Shown piece after piece: positions 1 through 9,014 of a stretch of DNA of 64,000 nucleotides (its first letter is position 1; every line of letters begins with the position of its first letter). The stretch spans positions 2,232,001 to 2,296,000 of the forward strand of contig NZ_CP169056.1 of assembly GCF_041890415.1 (NCBI RefSeq). The letters run 5' to 3'. The position numbers and the translations under genes were made by a program. Below the pieces are notes generated by a model. It was not told where the DNA came from. It worked only from the letters and a program-made list of their open reading frames with translations, and did not search any database. Source of the stretch: Pseudoxanthomonas koreensis_A (GTDB taxonomy: Bacteria > Pseudomonadota > Gammaproteobacteria > Xanthomonadales > Xanthomonadaceae).

Positions 1-239
1 TCCACCGCCAGGCCGGCGTCCGCATCCGGCGTGCGCAGGCGCAGCACCAGGTCCAGCTTGCCGCGCTGCACCCGCGCGGCCACCCGCTCGCGCAGCAGCG
101 GCTCGAGCGCGCGCAACTCCTCGGCCAGGCGCAGCCCGGTCTCCAGGAAACGGTGGTTGACCGAGCGCAGTTCGCAACTCAACACGCCCCATGGAGTGGC
201 ACGTTCGCCACTGGCGAAGGCGGTCATGCTGCGGATCAT
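1..239 (-). CDS. yicC: YicC family endoribonuclease, N-terminal part only
   Basis: The gene runs off the left edge, so only about the first 79 residues are visible. The protein starts MIRSMTAFASGE and continues through CELRSVNHRFLE and a leucine/arginine-rich helix, the family's standard N-terminus. YicC proteins are conserved bacterial endoribonucleases that take part in RNA turnover. The start is supported by an AAGGA-type ribosome binding site about 8 bases upstream. It is divergent from rph, about 110 bases away, the same yicC/rph pairing seen in many gammaproteobacteria. Confidence 0.85.
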   Translation of the reverse strand, partial: MIRSMTAFASGERATPWGVLSCELRSVNHRFLETGLRLAEELRALEPLLRERVAARVQRGKLDLVLRLRTPDADAGLAV

Positions 240-348
240 GCGGAATTCCTTCTATGCAAGGCACGAATGGTAATCTAGCCGGCCTTTCCGCGGCACCTTC
301 GCCTTGCGCAGCCACGCCTGCACCGGTGCCGCCTCCACCGGAACTCCC

Positions 349-1074
<726 letters not shown>

Positions 1075-1081
1075 TCCGGCC

Positions 1082-1756
1082 GTGCCCGACCATCCTGCCC
1101 CGCGCCTGGTCCTGGCCAGCGCCAACGCAGGCAAGCTGGCCGAGCTGCGCGCATTGCTGGATGGCAGTGCCGTGCAGCTGGTGCCGCAAGGCGAGCTGGG
1201 CGTGGAGGACGTGGAGGAAACCGGGCTGACGTTCGTGGAGAACGCGCTGCTCAAGGCGCGCCATGCCGCGCGCGTGACCGGGTTGCCGGCCCTGGCCGAC
1301 GACTCGGGCCTGTGCGTGGATGCGCTCGGCGGCGCGCCCGGGCTGCATTCGGCGCGCTACGCCGGCAGCCATGGCGACAGTGCGGCCAACATCGCGCGCC
1401 TGCTGGGCGAACTGGATGGTCTTCCTCTTGCTCGGCGCGGCGCGCACTTCTACGCGGTGATCGTGCTGCTGCGCCATGCCGACGACCCGCAGCCGCTGAT
1501 CGCCGAGGGCGTGTGGCCGGGCACGGTGCTCGATGCGCCGCGCGGCACGGCGGGCTTCGGGTACGACCCGGTGTTCCTGGACCCGGCCCTGGCGCACACC
1601 GCCGCCGAACTGGAACCGGCACTGAAGAACCGCATCAGTCATCGCGCCCGCGCGCTGGAGCGCCTGCGCGCGGACCTGCCCGCGGTACTGGCCGCGCTGG
1701 GCCAATCCGGCCGCGCTACTCCAGCCGCCGCAGCCGCCGATGTCCGCCTGCGCTGA
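1082..1756 (+). CDS. rdgB: dITP/XTP pyrophosphatase (RdgB/HAM1)
   Basis: This enzyme hydrolyses non-canonical purine nucleoside triphosphates (dITP, XTP, ITP) to monophosphates, keeping them out of DNA. The chain has the substrate-binding SANAGK (residues 13-18), the ETGLTFVENALLKA block, the catalytic LADDSGL segment (D73/D74) and FGYDPVF near the C-terminus, in the family order. I start it at the GTG at 1082, giving VPDHPAPRLVLASANAGK and 224 residues; the longer open frame into rph lacks homology. It follows rph closely and overlaps the hemW frame, so the three genes look like one operon. Confidence 0.93.
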   Translation: MPDHPAPRLVLASANAGKLAELRALLDGSAVQLVPQGELGVEDVEETGLTFVENALLKARHAARVTGLPALADDSGLCVDALGGAPGLHSARYAGSHGDSAANIARLLGELDGLPLARRGAHFYAVIVLLRHADDPQPLIAEGVWPGTVLDAPRGTAGFGYDPVFLDPALAHTAAELEPALKNRISHRARALERLRADLPAVLAALGQSGRATPAAAAADVRLR

Positions 1757-2954
1757 CCCGGCCGGGCACCCGGCGCCAGGCGCGGACGACGCCACCGGCG
1801 CGGCCATGCTGATGCCGCCGCCGCTGTCGCTGTACGTGCACCTGCCGTGGTGCGTGCGCAAGTGCCCGTACTGCGATTTCAACTCGCACGCGGCCGGGGG
1901 CGAGCTTCCGTTCGACGCCTACGTCGACGCCCTGGTGCGTGACCTGGAACATGACCTGCCGCTGGTCTGGGGCCGCCCGGTACACAGCGTGTTCTTCGGC
2001 GGCGGGACCCCGAGCCTGTTTCCGCCTGCGGCCATCGACCGCTTCCTGCAGGCCGCCTCGGCACGCCTGCGCATCGCCCCGGACGCGGAGATCACCCTGG
2101 AGGCCAACCCCGGCACCGCCGAGCACGGCCGCTTCGACGGTTACCGCGCCGCCGGGGTGAACCGGGTCAGCTTCGGCATCCAGAGCTTCGACGATGGCTG
2201 CCTGCAGCGGCTGGGCCGGATCCACGACAGCAGCGAGGCCGAGGCGGCGGTGAAGCTGGCCCAGGACGCCGGCCTGGACAACCTCAACCTGGACCTCATG
2301 TACGCCCTGCCCGGCCAGGACCTGGCCATGGCCGAGGCCGACCTGGCGCGCGCCTTCGCCCTGCAGCCGGCGCACATCAGCCACTACCAGCTCACCCTGG
2401 AACCGAACACGGTGTTCTTTGCCCGGCCGCCGCAGGGCATCCCCGACGACGACCTGGCCTGGGACATCCAGGAGCGCTGCCAGGCACTGCTGGCCCAGGC
2501 CGGCTACGCCCATTACGAGACCAGCGCCTACGCACGGCCCGGCCGGCAATGCGCGCACAACCTCAACTACTGGCGCTATGGCGACTACCTGGGCATCGGC
2601 GCCGGCGCCCACGCCAAGATCACCCTCGGCGCCGAGCAGGCGATTCTGCGCCGCTGGAAGCAGCGCCACCCGGCAGCGTGGATGGAGGCGGCCGGCAGCG
2701 CCGCGGCGATCGGCGGCGACGAGCGGATCGAACCGGCCAGGCGGCCTTTCGAGTTCATGCTCAACGCGCTTCGCCTGCATGAAGGCTTCGCCCTGGCCGA
2801 CTTCGAGGCCCGGACCGGGCTGGCCCGCCACGCCCTGGAGCCGGCCCTGGCCGAGGCGGCCCGGCGCCAGTGGCTGGTGGCGGAGGCCGGAAGGGTGCGC
2901 CCGACCGCACTGGGCCGGCGCTTCGCCAACGACGTCATGACCTTGTTCCTGTAA
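1740..2954 (+). CDS. hemW: Radical SAM heme chaperone HemW
   Basis: HemW is a radical-SAM protein that binds heme and delivers it to acceptor proteins; older annotations call it oxygen-independent coproporphyrinogen III oxidase. The iron-sulfur motif is CVRKCPYC (C38, C42, C45) followed by DF, lacking the fourth Cys typical of true HemN. VFFGGGTPSL, NLDLMYALPGQ and HYETSAYARPG follow as in HemW. Starting at 1740 gives 404 residues and a 17-base overlap with rdgB. An internal ATG at 1806 would give 382 residues, closer to the family norm of about 380, and is a real alternative; neither start has a clear ribosome binding site. Confidence 0.93.
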   Translation: MSACADPAGHPAPGADDATGAAMLMPPPLSLYVHLPWCVRKCPYCDFNSHAAGGELPFDAYVDALVRDLEHDLPLVWGRPVHSVFFGGGTPSLFPPAAIDRFLQAASARLRIAPDAEITLEANPGTAEHGRFDGYRAAGVNRVSFGIQSFDDGCLQRLGRIHDSSEAEAAVKLAQDAGLDNLNLDLMYALPGQDLAMAEADLARAFALQPAHISHYQLTLEPNTVFFARPPQGIPDDDLAWDIQERCQALLAQAGYAHYETSAYARPGRQCAHNLNYWRYGDYLGIGAGAHAKITLGAEQAILRRWKQRHPAAWMEAAGSAAAIGGDERIEPARRPFEFMLNALRLHEGFALADFEARTGLARHALEPALAEAARRQWLVAEAGRVRPTALGRRFANDVMTLFL

Positions 2955-3040
2955 CCGCACAGATCGGCCATACTCGGCGGTGTGGCCGCCATCGCGGCAC
3001 ATCCCGCCCGATGCCCGCGTACAGGGAAGCAGCCATCCGG

Positions 3041-5371
3041 ATGTCCGCCAGTCCCCGCACCAATGTCCGCCGCAGCCCCCCCTGGACGCTGGCCACCGCC
3101 GCCCTGCCCGGGCGCGTGCGCCACCTGCTGGGCGTGGTCAACACCGCCGCGGCGCAGCACCTGTCCGGTGCGCTGGACCTGGCCCTGGAAGACCTCGAGC
3201 GGCAGTTGTTCAAGCAGGCCGAGCGCGCCGGCAGTGGCCCCCAGCAGAGCGACTGCTACGCCGAGCTGCAGTACCTGCGCCAGCATCGCGCCGACCTCAT
3301 CCCCAGTTACCTGGCCGCACTGGAGGCCGAGCTTGCGCACCTGCGCACCGAGCCCGAACCCGCACCGCTGCCGCCCGAGCCGGAGGATCCGCTGGAGTAC
3401 CGGCAGCTGACCCTGGTCGAGGACACCGACCTGGACCGCGACATCGTCCTGCGCGAGATCGCCCGGCGCGAGATGCAGCGCGGCGGCACCGCGCTGCTGC
3501 TGCTGGGCCAGCGTTTCGGCGTGCTCGCCGGGCGCCCGGCCTACGATCCCGAACAATTGCCGATCGGCCCCTTCGCCCTGTGCCGCCTGCTGCGCGAGAC
3601 CGGCGACGCCATGCACATGAACCCGGACTCGCAACTGCTGCTGTATCGCATGTTCGAGCGCCAGGTGATGAGCCGCTACGGCGAACTGGTCGACCAGCTG
3701 AACGTGCTGCTGGACCGGGAAGCCGTGTTGCCCGGCCTGGTCTACCAGGCCTACGTGCCACGCACGCCGGGGCAGAACCGGCGCGGCCCGGTCACGGCCA
3801 CCGCACCCGGGCAGCGCCCGCTCACCGGCTGGCACGGGCAGGGCAGCGCGTCCGGCTGGGCTGGCGCGCTGATCGCCGGCCTGGCGGCAACGCCGTCCGG
3901 CTCGGCGGACATGCAGATGGCCGCGACCAGTGCCGATGCCGCCGCCGTGGCCGGCTTGTCGCAGAAGGACGTGTTCGATGCGTTGCAGGGCATGCTGGCA
4001 AGCCGGCGCCAGGCCAATGCCGCGGACGGCGCCACCCGGCGGCCGGCACCGGGCCAGATCCTGCCCCTGGAGGCGGTGACCAACGCGCTTGGCGCACTGC
4101 AGTCCACCGCGCCCGCGCGCCTGCCGGGCAAGCGCCGGCGGACGATGGAGGACCTGCACCACTCCATGCTCGAGCAGGTGCGCCGCGCGCACGGGCCGCA
4201 GGCGGGGCTGGCACCGGAACACAGCGACACCTTCGAGCTGCTGGGCATGCTCTACCGCGAGGTCGGGCGCGAAGTGCACGAGGGCGCCCCGGCCCAGGAC
4301 CTGCTCGAACGCCTGCAGGTGCCGGTGGCACGCGCAGCGGTGCAGGACCCCAGCTTCTTCGTGCGCGACCAGCATCCGGCCCGCGAGCTGCTCAACTCTG
4401 TCGCCGAATCCGGCGCCAGCTGGCTGGACGAGGACGATACCGACCCGCAACTGGTGCAGCACCTGGAACGCACCGTGGACCGGGTGGTGGAGGAATACGA
4501 CGGCGACGAGGCCGTGTTCGAGCGCGCCTATCGCGAGGTCCAGGAACACCACCGCACCCAGGCGCGCAAGGCCGAGCTCAGCGAGCGTCGCCAGGTCGAA
4601 GCCGCACGCGGCCGCGACCGCCTGGAAACAGCCAAGAAGCGCGCCGCCGCGGCGATCACCTCGCACCTGGGCGAGCGCAAGCCGCCGCAGTTCATGCAGG
4701 CGCTGCTGGGCCAGGCCTGGGCCGACGTACTGACCCTGACCGCCCTGCGCCATGGCGAGGATTCGCCCGAATGGCAGGCACGCGACGCGGCCACCGCACG
4801 CATCGTGGAGATCACCTGCACGGCCGACGCACCAGCCGACCCGGCCCTGGCCGAGCAGATCGACACCGCGCTGCGCCAGGTGGGCTACCACGCCGAGGAA
4901 GCCAGTGCGATCGCGCGCCGGCTCTCGCGCAGCGACGACGACGAGACCACCTCGCGCACCGAGCTGACCGCCAAGCTCAAGGCGCGCGCGCGCCTGGGTG
5001 AAGGCGAGCCGGCCGAAACGGCGGTACCGCCGCCGGCAGCGGCGCCGCTGTCGGAGAAGGAACAGGCCTGCTACCAGCAATTGCGCGCCCTGCCGTTCGG
5101 CACCTGGTTCGAGTTCGTGCGCAACCAGCAGGGCGACGTGCACCGGCAGCGCCTGTCCTGGTACAGCCCGGTCACCGACAACGCATTGTTCGTCAACGCC
5201 CGCGGGCAAAAGCTGGGCGAGCATTCACTGGACGTCCTGGCGCGGCTGATGGCGCGGGGCCAGGCGCGGGTGGTGACCGAGGGCAACGGGCGCCTGATCG
5301 ACCGTGCCTGGCACTCCACCCTGCGTGCCCTGCGCAGCCTGGCCGGCGGGCGCCCGGGAGCCAAGCCATGA
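3041..5371 (+). CDS. DUF1631 family protein
   Basis: A large acidic, helix-rich cytoplasmic protein of about 776 residues of the DUF1631 family, often misnamed thymidine phosphorylase. No signal peptide or membrane segment is visible. The C-terminal domain (roughly the last 130 residues) has GTWFEFVRNQQG, then RQRLSWYSPVTDNALFVN and RGQK, a conserved block of this family. The start is uncertain: I chose ATG 3041 (MSASPRTNVRR), which has AGGGAAG upstream; ATG 3011 is possible, and the longest frame begins inside hemW. Its stop overlaps the PilZ gene's ATG by 4 bases, implying translational coupling and a shared, perhaps c-di-GMP-related, role. The function itself is unknown. Confidence 0.85.
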   Translation: MSASPRTNVRRSPPWTLATAALPGRVRHLLGVVNTAAAQHLSGALDLALEDLERQLFKQAERAGSGPQQSDCYAELQYLRQHRADLIPSYLAALEAELAHLRTEPEPAPLPPEPEDPLEYRQLTLVEDTDLDRDIVLREIARREMQRGGTALLLLGQRFGVLAGRPAYDPEQLPIGPFALCRLLRETGDAMHMNPDSQLLLYRMFERQVMSRYGELVDQLNVLLDREAVLPGLVYQAYVPRTPGQNRRGPVTATAPGQRPLTGWHGQGSASGWAGALIAGLAATPSGSADMQMAATSADAAAVAGLSQKDVFDALQGMLASRRQANAADGATRRPAPGQILPLEAVTNALGALQSTAPARLPGKRRRTMEDLHHSMLEQVRRAHGPQAGLAPEHSDTFELLGMLYREVGREVHEGAPAQDLLERLQVPVARAAVQDPSFFVRDQHPARELLNSVAESGASWLDEDDTDPQLVQHLERTVDRVVEEYDGDEAVFERAYREVQEHHRTQARKAELSERRQVEAARGRDRLETAKKRAAAAITSHLGERKPPQFMQALLGQAWADVLTLTALRHGEDSPEWQARDAATARIVEITCTADAPADPALAEQIDTALRQVGYHAEEASAIARRLSRSDDDETTSRTELTAKLKARARLGEGEPAETAVPPPAAAPLSEKEQACYQQLRALPFGTWFEFVRNQQGDVHRQRLSWYSPVTDNALFVNARGQKLGEHSLDVLARLMARGQARVVTEGNGRLIDRAWHSTLRALRSLAGGRPGAKP

Positions 5372-5718
5372 TCCACGAAGCCCGTCGCGCACCACGCCGC
5401 CAGGCCGCCGACAGCATGCCGGTGGTGGACGTGATGACCGAGGAGGTCATCGGCCACCTGGGCAACCTGTCCGAATCGGGGATGCTGCTGCTGGCATCCA
5501 CTGCGCTGCTTGAAGATGCGCTGTACCAGTTCCGCTTCCACCTGGGCACGCGCGGCCACGCACCGGTGCTGGTCGGCGCGCACCTGCTCTGGTCGGGCGC
5601 GGCCAACACGCCCGGCCAATCCTGGTGCGGCTTCCGCTTTCTGACCATTTCCGACGAACAGCGCGAGCACATCCGCAAATGGGTCCAGGACGGCGTCGGC
5701 ACCTCGACCCGCGCGTAG
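5368..5718 (+). CDS. PilZ domain protein
   Basis: A 116-residue protein made of one PilZ domain, the common receptor module for the second messenger c-di-GMP. Both ligand motifs look intact: an arginine-rich RRAPRR near residues 7-12 and NLSESG near residues 32-37, matching RxxxR and (D/N)xSxxG. This suggests it really binds c-di-GMP, unlike the type IV pilus PilZ, which lacks these residues. The ATG sits in an ATGA overlap with the DUF1631 gene, so the two are probably made in step and may act together. The target process cannot be told from the sequence. Confidence 0.88.
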   Translation: MIHEARRAPRRQAADSMPVVDVMTEEVIGHLGNLSESGMLLLASTALLEDALYQFRFHLGTRGHAPVLVGAHLLWSGAANTPGQSWCGFRFLTISDEQREHIRKWVQDGVGTSTRA

Positions 5719-5884
5719 CGCGCCTGCCGGTGCGAGCGCGACATTCGCCACGGCAACCTGCCCGCGGCGCCGGCATCGGTGCCCGCGTTGCGCCCGGGCG
5801 CAATGGAGGCAATGCCGACCGTGTCACAGGCGCCGGGCCCGGCATCGTGCACACTGGCCGCATCCCATCCGTCCACCGCGCCCG

Positions 5885-7207
5885 ATGAATCCGACCGACC
5901 CGGCATCCCTGTATCCGCAGCATCTGGCCACGCTGTGCGCACGCGCCGACGAGGCCCTGGCGCGCTGTGGACGCGACCACCTGCTCATCCCCAGCGGCCG
6001 CCGCCACTACCAGGTGTTCGACGACCGCGACTACACCTTTGCGGTCAACCCGCACTTCAAGCACTGGTTGCCGCTGACCACGGTCACCGACAGCTGGCTG
6101 GTCCATACCCCCGGGCAGCGGCCCAGGGTGGTGTACGTGCAGCCGCACGACTACTGGCACGTGGTGCCCGAATCGCCCAATGGCTGGTGGGTGGAGCACG
6201 TGGACGTGCACGTGGTCCGCACTCCCGAGCAGGCCTTGCCGCTGTTGCCCGCCGTGGCCGCCCGCTGCGCGATCCTGGGCGAGGCCGGCAGCGCCCTGGG
6301 CGACTACGTGCCCGACAACCCGGCACCGGCGCTGGACTACCTGCATTACCAGCGCGCATTCAAGACCCCCTACGAACTGGCGTTGATGCGCACCGCCCAG
6401 CGTCGCGCCGCGCGCGCGCACCAGGCCGCCGAAGCCGCCTTCCGCGCAGGCGCCAGCGAGTTCGAGATCCACATGGCCTACTGCACGGCCGCGCGCCAGG
6501 ACGCCACCGAAGTGCCGTACCCGAACATCATCGCGCTCAACGAGCACGGTGCGGTGCTGCACTACACCGAGCTGGACCGCGCCCCGCCGCCGGAGTCGCG
6601 CAGTTTCCTGATCGATGCCGGCGCCAGCCACTGCGGCTACGCGGCGGACATCACCCGCACCCACGCCAGCGATCCGGGCAGCGAGTTCCAGGCGCTGGTC
6701 GACGCAGTCGATGCCGCGCAGCAGGCGATGTGCACGACAGTGCGCGCCGGTGCCGACTACCGCCAGTTGCACGTGGATGCGCACCTGGCGCTGATGGCGA
6801 TCCTGCGCGACTTCGGCGTGCTCCGGGTCTCGGCCGAGGCCGCGCTGGCCACCGGCGTGAGCGCGGCGTTCTTCCCGCACGGCCTGGGCCACCTGATCGG
6901 GCTGCAGGTGCACGATGTGGCCGGCTTTGCCGCCAGCGACCGCGGCGGCACCATCGCGCCGCCGCAAGGCCATCCCTACCTGCGCATGACCCGGGTGCTG
7001 GAGCCGGGCATGGTGGTGACCATCGAACCGGGCGTGTACTTCATCGACATGCTGCTGGATGAAGTCAGGAAGAACGGCCACGCCGACAGCGTGGACTGGG
7101 ACAAGGTGGCTGCGTTGCGCCCCTATGGCGGCATCCGCATCGAGGACGACGTGCTGTGCACCACGGGCGAACCGGAAAACCTGACCCGGCCCGCATTCGA
7201 CGACTGA
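5885..7207 (+). CDS. pepQ: Xaa-Pro dipeptidase
   Basis: PepQ is a dinuclear-metal prolidase that splits dipeptides with C-terminal proline in the cytoplasm. The 440-residue product is the E. coli length (443) and collinear with it. All five metal ligands of the pita-bread fold are present: D244 (IDAG), D255 (YAADITRTH), H336 (HGLGH), E381 (TIEPG) and E420 (GGIRIEDD). The gene stands 166 bases after the PilZ gene and probably has its own promoter, though I see no convincing one and no clear ribosome binding site. Confidence 0.96.
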   Translation: MNPTDPASLYPQHLATLCARADEALARCGRDHLLIPSGRRHYQVFDDRDYTFAVNPHFKHWLPLTTVTDSWLVHTPGQRPRVVYVQPHDYWHVVPESPNGWWVEHVDVHVVRTPEQALPLLPAVAARCAILGEAGSALGDYVPDNPAPALDYLHYQRAFKTPYELALMRTAQRRAARAHQAAEAAFRAGASEFEIHMAYCTAARQDATEVPYPNIIALNEHGAVLHYTELDRAPPPESRSFLIDAGASHCGYAADITRTHASDPGSEFQALVDAVDAAQQAMCTTVRAGADYRQLHVDAHLALMAILRDFGVLRVSAEAALATGVSAAFFPHGLGHLIGLQVHDVAGFAASDRGGTIAPPQGHPYLRMTRVLEPGMVVTIEPGVYFIDMLLDEVRKNGHADSVDWDKVAALRPYGGIRIEDDVLCTTGEPENLTRPAFDD

Positions 7208-7261
7208 GCACGGCCGGCGACCCGGGGCCCTCCCGCTGCACACCGGCGTTCCCGGCATGAC

Positions 7262-7286
7262 GGTCGCCGGCAAGGCCGGCTCCTGC
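7262..7286. repeat. Single GTAG-type REP palindrome
   Basis: This 25-base unit reads, on the minus strand, as an imperfect GCAGGAGCCGG...CCGGCGACC palindrome. It matches the units at 16267-16358 and 24711-24862. It lies between the convergent pepQ and tetR genes, the usual place for REP elements, where it may aid transcript ends. Confidence 0.7.
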
Positions 7287-7299
7287 AGCGCGCGCGGGC

Positions 7300-7911
7300 T
7301 TACACCGGAATCAGCGTGTTGATCACGTGCTCGAGGTATTCCTCGAACTCCTCGTGGGTCATCTTCGGCTGGTGCGGGCGCAGTTGCAGGAAGCCCACAT
7401 AGGCGGCGTAGGTCAGGCGCGCGCGATGCTGCGATTCGCCACGGCCCAGGCCCGCCTGGCGGAACGAGGCGGTCAGGTAATCCAGGCGCCGCTGCGACAC
7501 GCGCTCCACCACCGGCGCCACCGCCGGATGCTCCAGGGCCTTGAGCAGCTCGCTGTAGATGGCATGCGGCTTGGTCTCGTGGCCGACCATCTGGAACAGC
7601 AGGCGCAGGCGCTCGCGCGGATCGGGCACTTCCTCCAGGCTGCCGAACACCTGTTCCTGTTCCACTTCCTCCCATCGGTCCAGCGCCGCCTGCATCAGCG
7701 CGTCGCGCGACGGGAAGTGCCAGTAGAAGCTGCCCTTGGTCACGCCCAGGCGGCGCGCAAGCGGCTCCACCGCCAGTGCCGACACGCCCGACTCGGCAAT
7801 CACGTCCAGCGCGGCCTGGGCCCAGTCGCCTGCGCTCAGGCGCGCAGTGCGGGCGGGAGGGGTGCCGGGGTCGGCGGCGGGTACGTCGGAGGCGGGCATT
7901 GTGATCATCAT
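7300..7911 (-). CDS. TetR family transcriptional regulator
   Basis: A 203-residue TetR-type repressor. The N-terminal helix-turn-helix spans about residues 28-75, with the typical LARRLGVTKGSFYWHFPSRDAL recognition region. The C-terminal ligand domain is helix-rich and not assignable to a named subfamily by eye. It is divergent from an alpha/beta hydrolase and fadE, and the 161-base gap holds several palindromes suited to TetR dimers, so it probably controls that fatty-acid operon, perhaps in response to an acyl-CoA. The start at 7911 (MMITMPASD) is weakly supported; codon 5 (7899) is possible. Confidence 0.9.
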   Translation of the reverse strand: MMITMPASDVPAADPGTPPARTARLSAGDWAQAALDVIAESGVSALAVEPLARRLGVTKGSFYWHFPSRDALMQAALDRWEEVEQEQVFGSLEEVPDPRERLRLLFQMVGHETKPHAIYSELLKALEHPAVAPVVERVSQRRLDYLTASFRQAGLGRGESQHRARLTYAAYVGFLQLRPHQPKMTHEEFEEYLEHVINTLIPV

Positions 7912-7922
7912 CCAAATTTAAC

Positions 7923-7948
7923 CATACGCTGCACGACTGTACAGTATG
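7923..7948. promoter_or_regulatory. Palindromic site next to tetR start
   Basis: The outer arms CATAC and GTATG are perfect inverted repeats 16 bases apart. Inside is a perfect 10-base palindrome ACTGTACAGT at 7936-7945. It lies 12-37 bases upstream of the tetR start, right for autoregulation. Operator function is inferred. Confidence 0.45.
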
Positions 7949-8024
7949 CGGTTGCCCCGGCAACCAACAGCGCCCGGGCAAACAGCCAAGGTCTGGCGCG
8001 GGCACCGGCGCCACGGCACACACC

Positions 8025-8038
8025 ATACGCGGCGGTAT
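8025..8038. promoter_or_regulatory. ATAC-N6-GTAT site 1
   Basis: A perfect inverted repeat ATAC-N6-GTAT about 35 bases before the hydrolase start. The same 14-base architecture recurs at 8061-8074, 36 bases on. The pair suggests two binding sites for the divergently encoded TetR protein. Confidence 0.45.
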
Positions 8039-8059
8039 TGACTTTCACGCAAGGCGACA

Positions 8060-8075
8060 CATACTTCAAGGTATG
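8060..8075. promoter_or_regulatory. ATAC-N6-GTAT site 2, covering the hydrolase start codon
   Basis: CATAC-N6-GTATG, with perfect 5-base arms. Its right arm contains the ATG at 8073 proposed as the hydrolase start, so a bound repressor would sit across the start of the gene. Either the operator overlaps the start codon or the true start lies further in. Confidence 0.45.
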
Positions 8076-9014
8076 GTCGCGCCCGCATGCATCGACGACA
8101 CCTGCACCGAGCTGGAGCTGTCCGGCTCCGGCATCGCCCTGGCCGCCAGCCGGCATGCGCCGCCCGGCCGAGCATCGACCACCCCCGCCGTGGTGTACGC
8201 GCACGGCTTCGGCCAGACCCGCCGCGCCTGGTCGGCCACGGCCGCCCGCCTGTCCGTGCACGGACATGCCGGCCTGGCGTATGACGCACGCGGCCACGGC
8301 GGTTCCGGCCGCAATCCCGCCAGCGAGCCTTACACCGGCCGCCAGTTCACCGACGACCTGATCGTGCTGTCCGGCGCCCTGCCCCGCCCGCCGGTGCTGG
8401 TGGCCGCGTCGATGGGCGGGCTGTTCGGGTTGCTGGCCGAGGCGCGCTGGCCCGGGCTGTTCCGGGCGATGGTGCTGGTGGATATCACCCCGCGCTGGGA
8501 AGGCGCAGGCTTGCAGCGCATCCTCGGTTTCATGACCGCGTTCGCCGACGGCTTCGACTCGCTCGACCAGGCGGCCCGGAGCATCGCCGCCTACCTGCCC
8601 CAGCGGCGCACGCGCAAGTCGCCGGACTCGCTGCGCGAACTGCTGCGCCGCGACGCCGACGGACGCTGGCACTGGCACTGGGACCGGCGCCTGGTGGATG
8701 AGCTTGCGCGCGACAGCGCCAGGCACCAGGACGACATCGCCGCGGCCACGCGCGCGGTGCGTTGTCCGCTGCTGCTGGTCAGCGGCGGCCGCAGCGACCT
8801 GGTCTCGCCGCGCACCGTGGCCGATTTCCTGGAACTTGCACCGCACGCACGCCACGTGCAGTTGGCCGATGCCACGCATATGCTGGCCGGTGACGACAAC
8901 GGCCGCTTCACCGCCACCGTCGTGGACTACCTGGCGGACCTGGACCGGATCGAGGGGACCGGATGTTCCCCCACGCATCGGGCCGACCCGCCCGTCACCG
9001 GAGCACGCTCATGA
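8073..9014 (+). CDS. Alpha/beta hydrolase
   Basis: A 313-residue alpha/beta-hydrolase-fold protein. The oxyanion segment VVYAHGFGQTRRAW, the DARGHGGSG strand-loop and the nucleophile elbow AASMGG (S113; Ala replaces the usual first Gly) are clear. Late DLVSP and DATHML supply the likely acid and histidine. The substrate is not evident; an ester or acyl thioester is plausible because the gene overlaps fadE by 4 bases (ATGA) and so belongs to a fatty-acid catabolic operon. It has no signal peptide. The start codon lies inside a palindrome, so a later start is possible. Confidence 0.87.
   Translation: MVAPACIDDTCTELELSGSGIALAASRHAPPGRASTTPAVVYAHGFGQTRRAWSATAARLSVHGHAGLAYDARGHGGSGRNPASEPYTGRQFTDDLIVLSGALPRPPVLVAASMGGLFGLLAEARWPGLFRAMVLVDITPRWEGAGLQRILGFMTAFADGFDSLDQAARSIAAYLPQRRTRKSPDSLRELLRRDADGRWHWHWDRRLVDELARDSARHQDDIAAATRAVRCPLLLVSGGRSDLVSPRTVADFLELAPHARHVQLADATHMLAGDDNGRFTATVVDYLADLDRIEGTGCSPTHRADPPVTGARS

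Noticed and set aside
1740..2954. HemN (oxygen-independent coproporphyrinogen oxidase) assignment
   Set aside because: The fourth cysteine of the HemN-type CxxxCxxCxC motif is missing (it reads CxxxCxxCDF), which fits HemW.
2585..5224. 879-codon open frame on the minus strand
   Set aside because: It is antisense to hemW and the DUF1631 gene; its Gln/Val/His-rich product has no domain. Long shadow frames are normal at this GC content.
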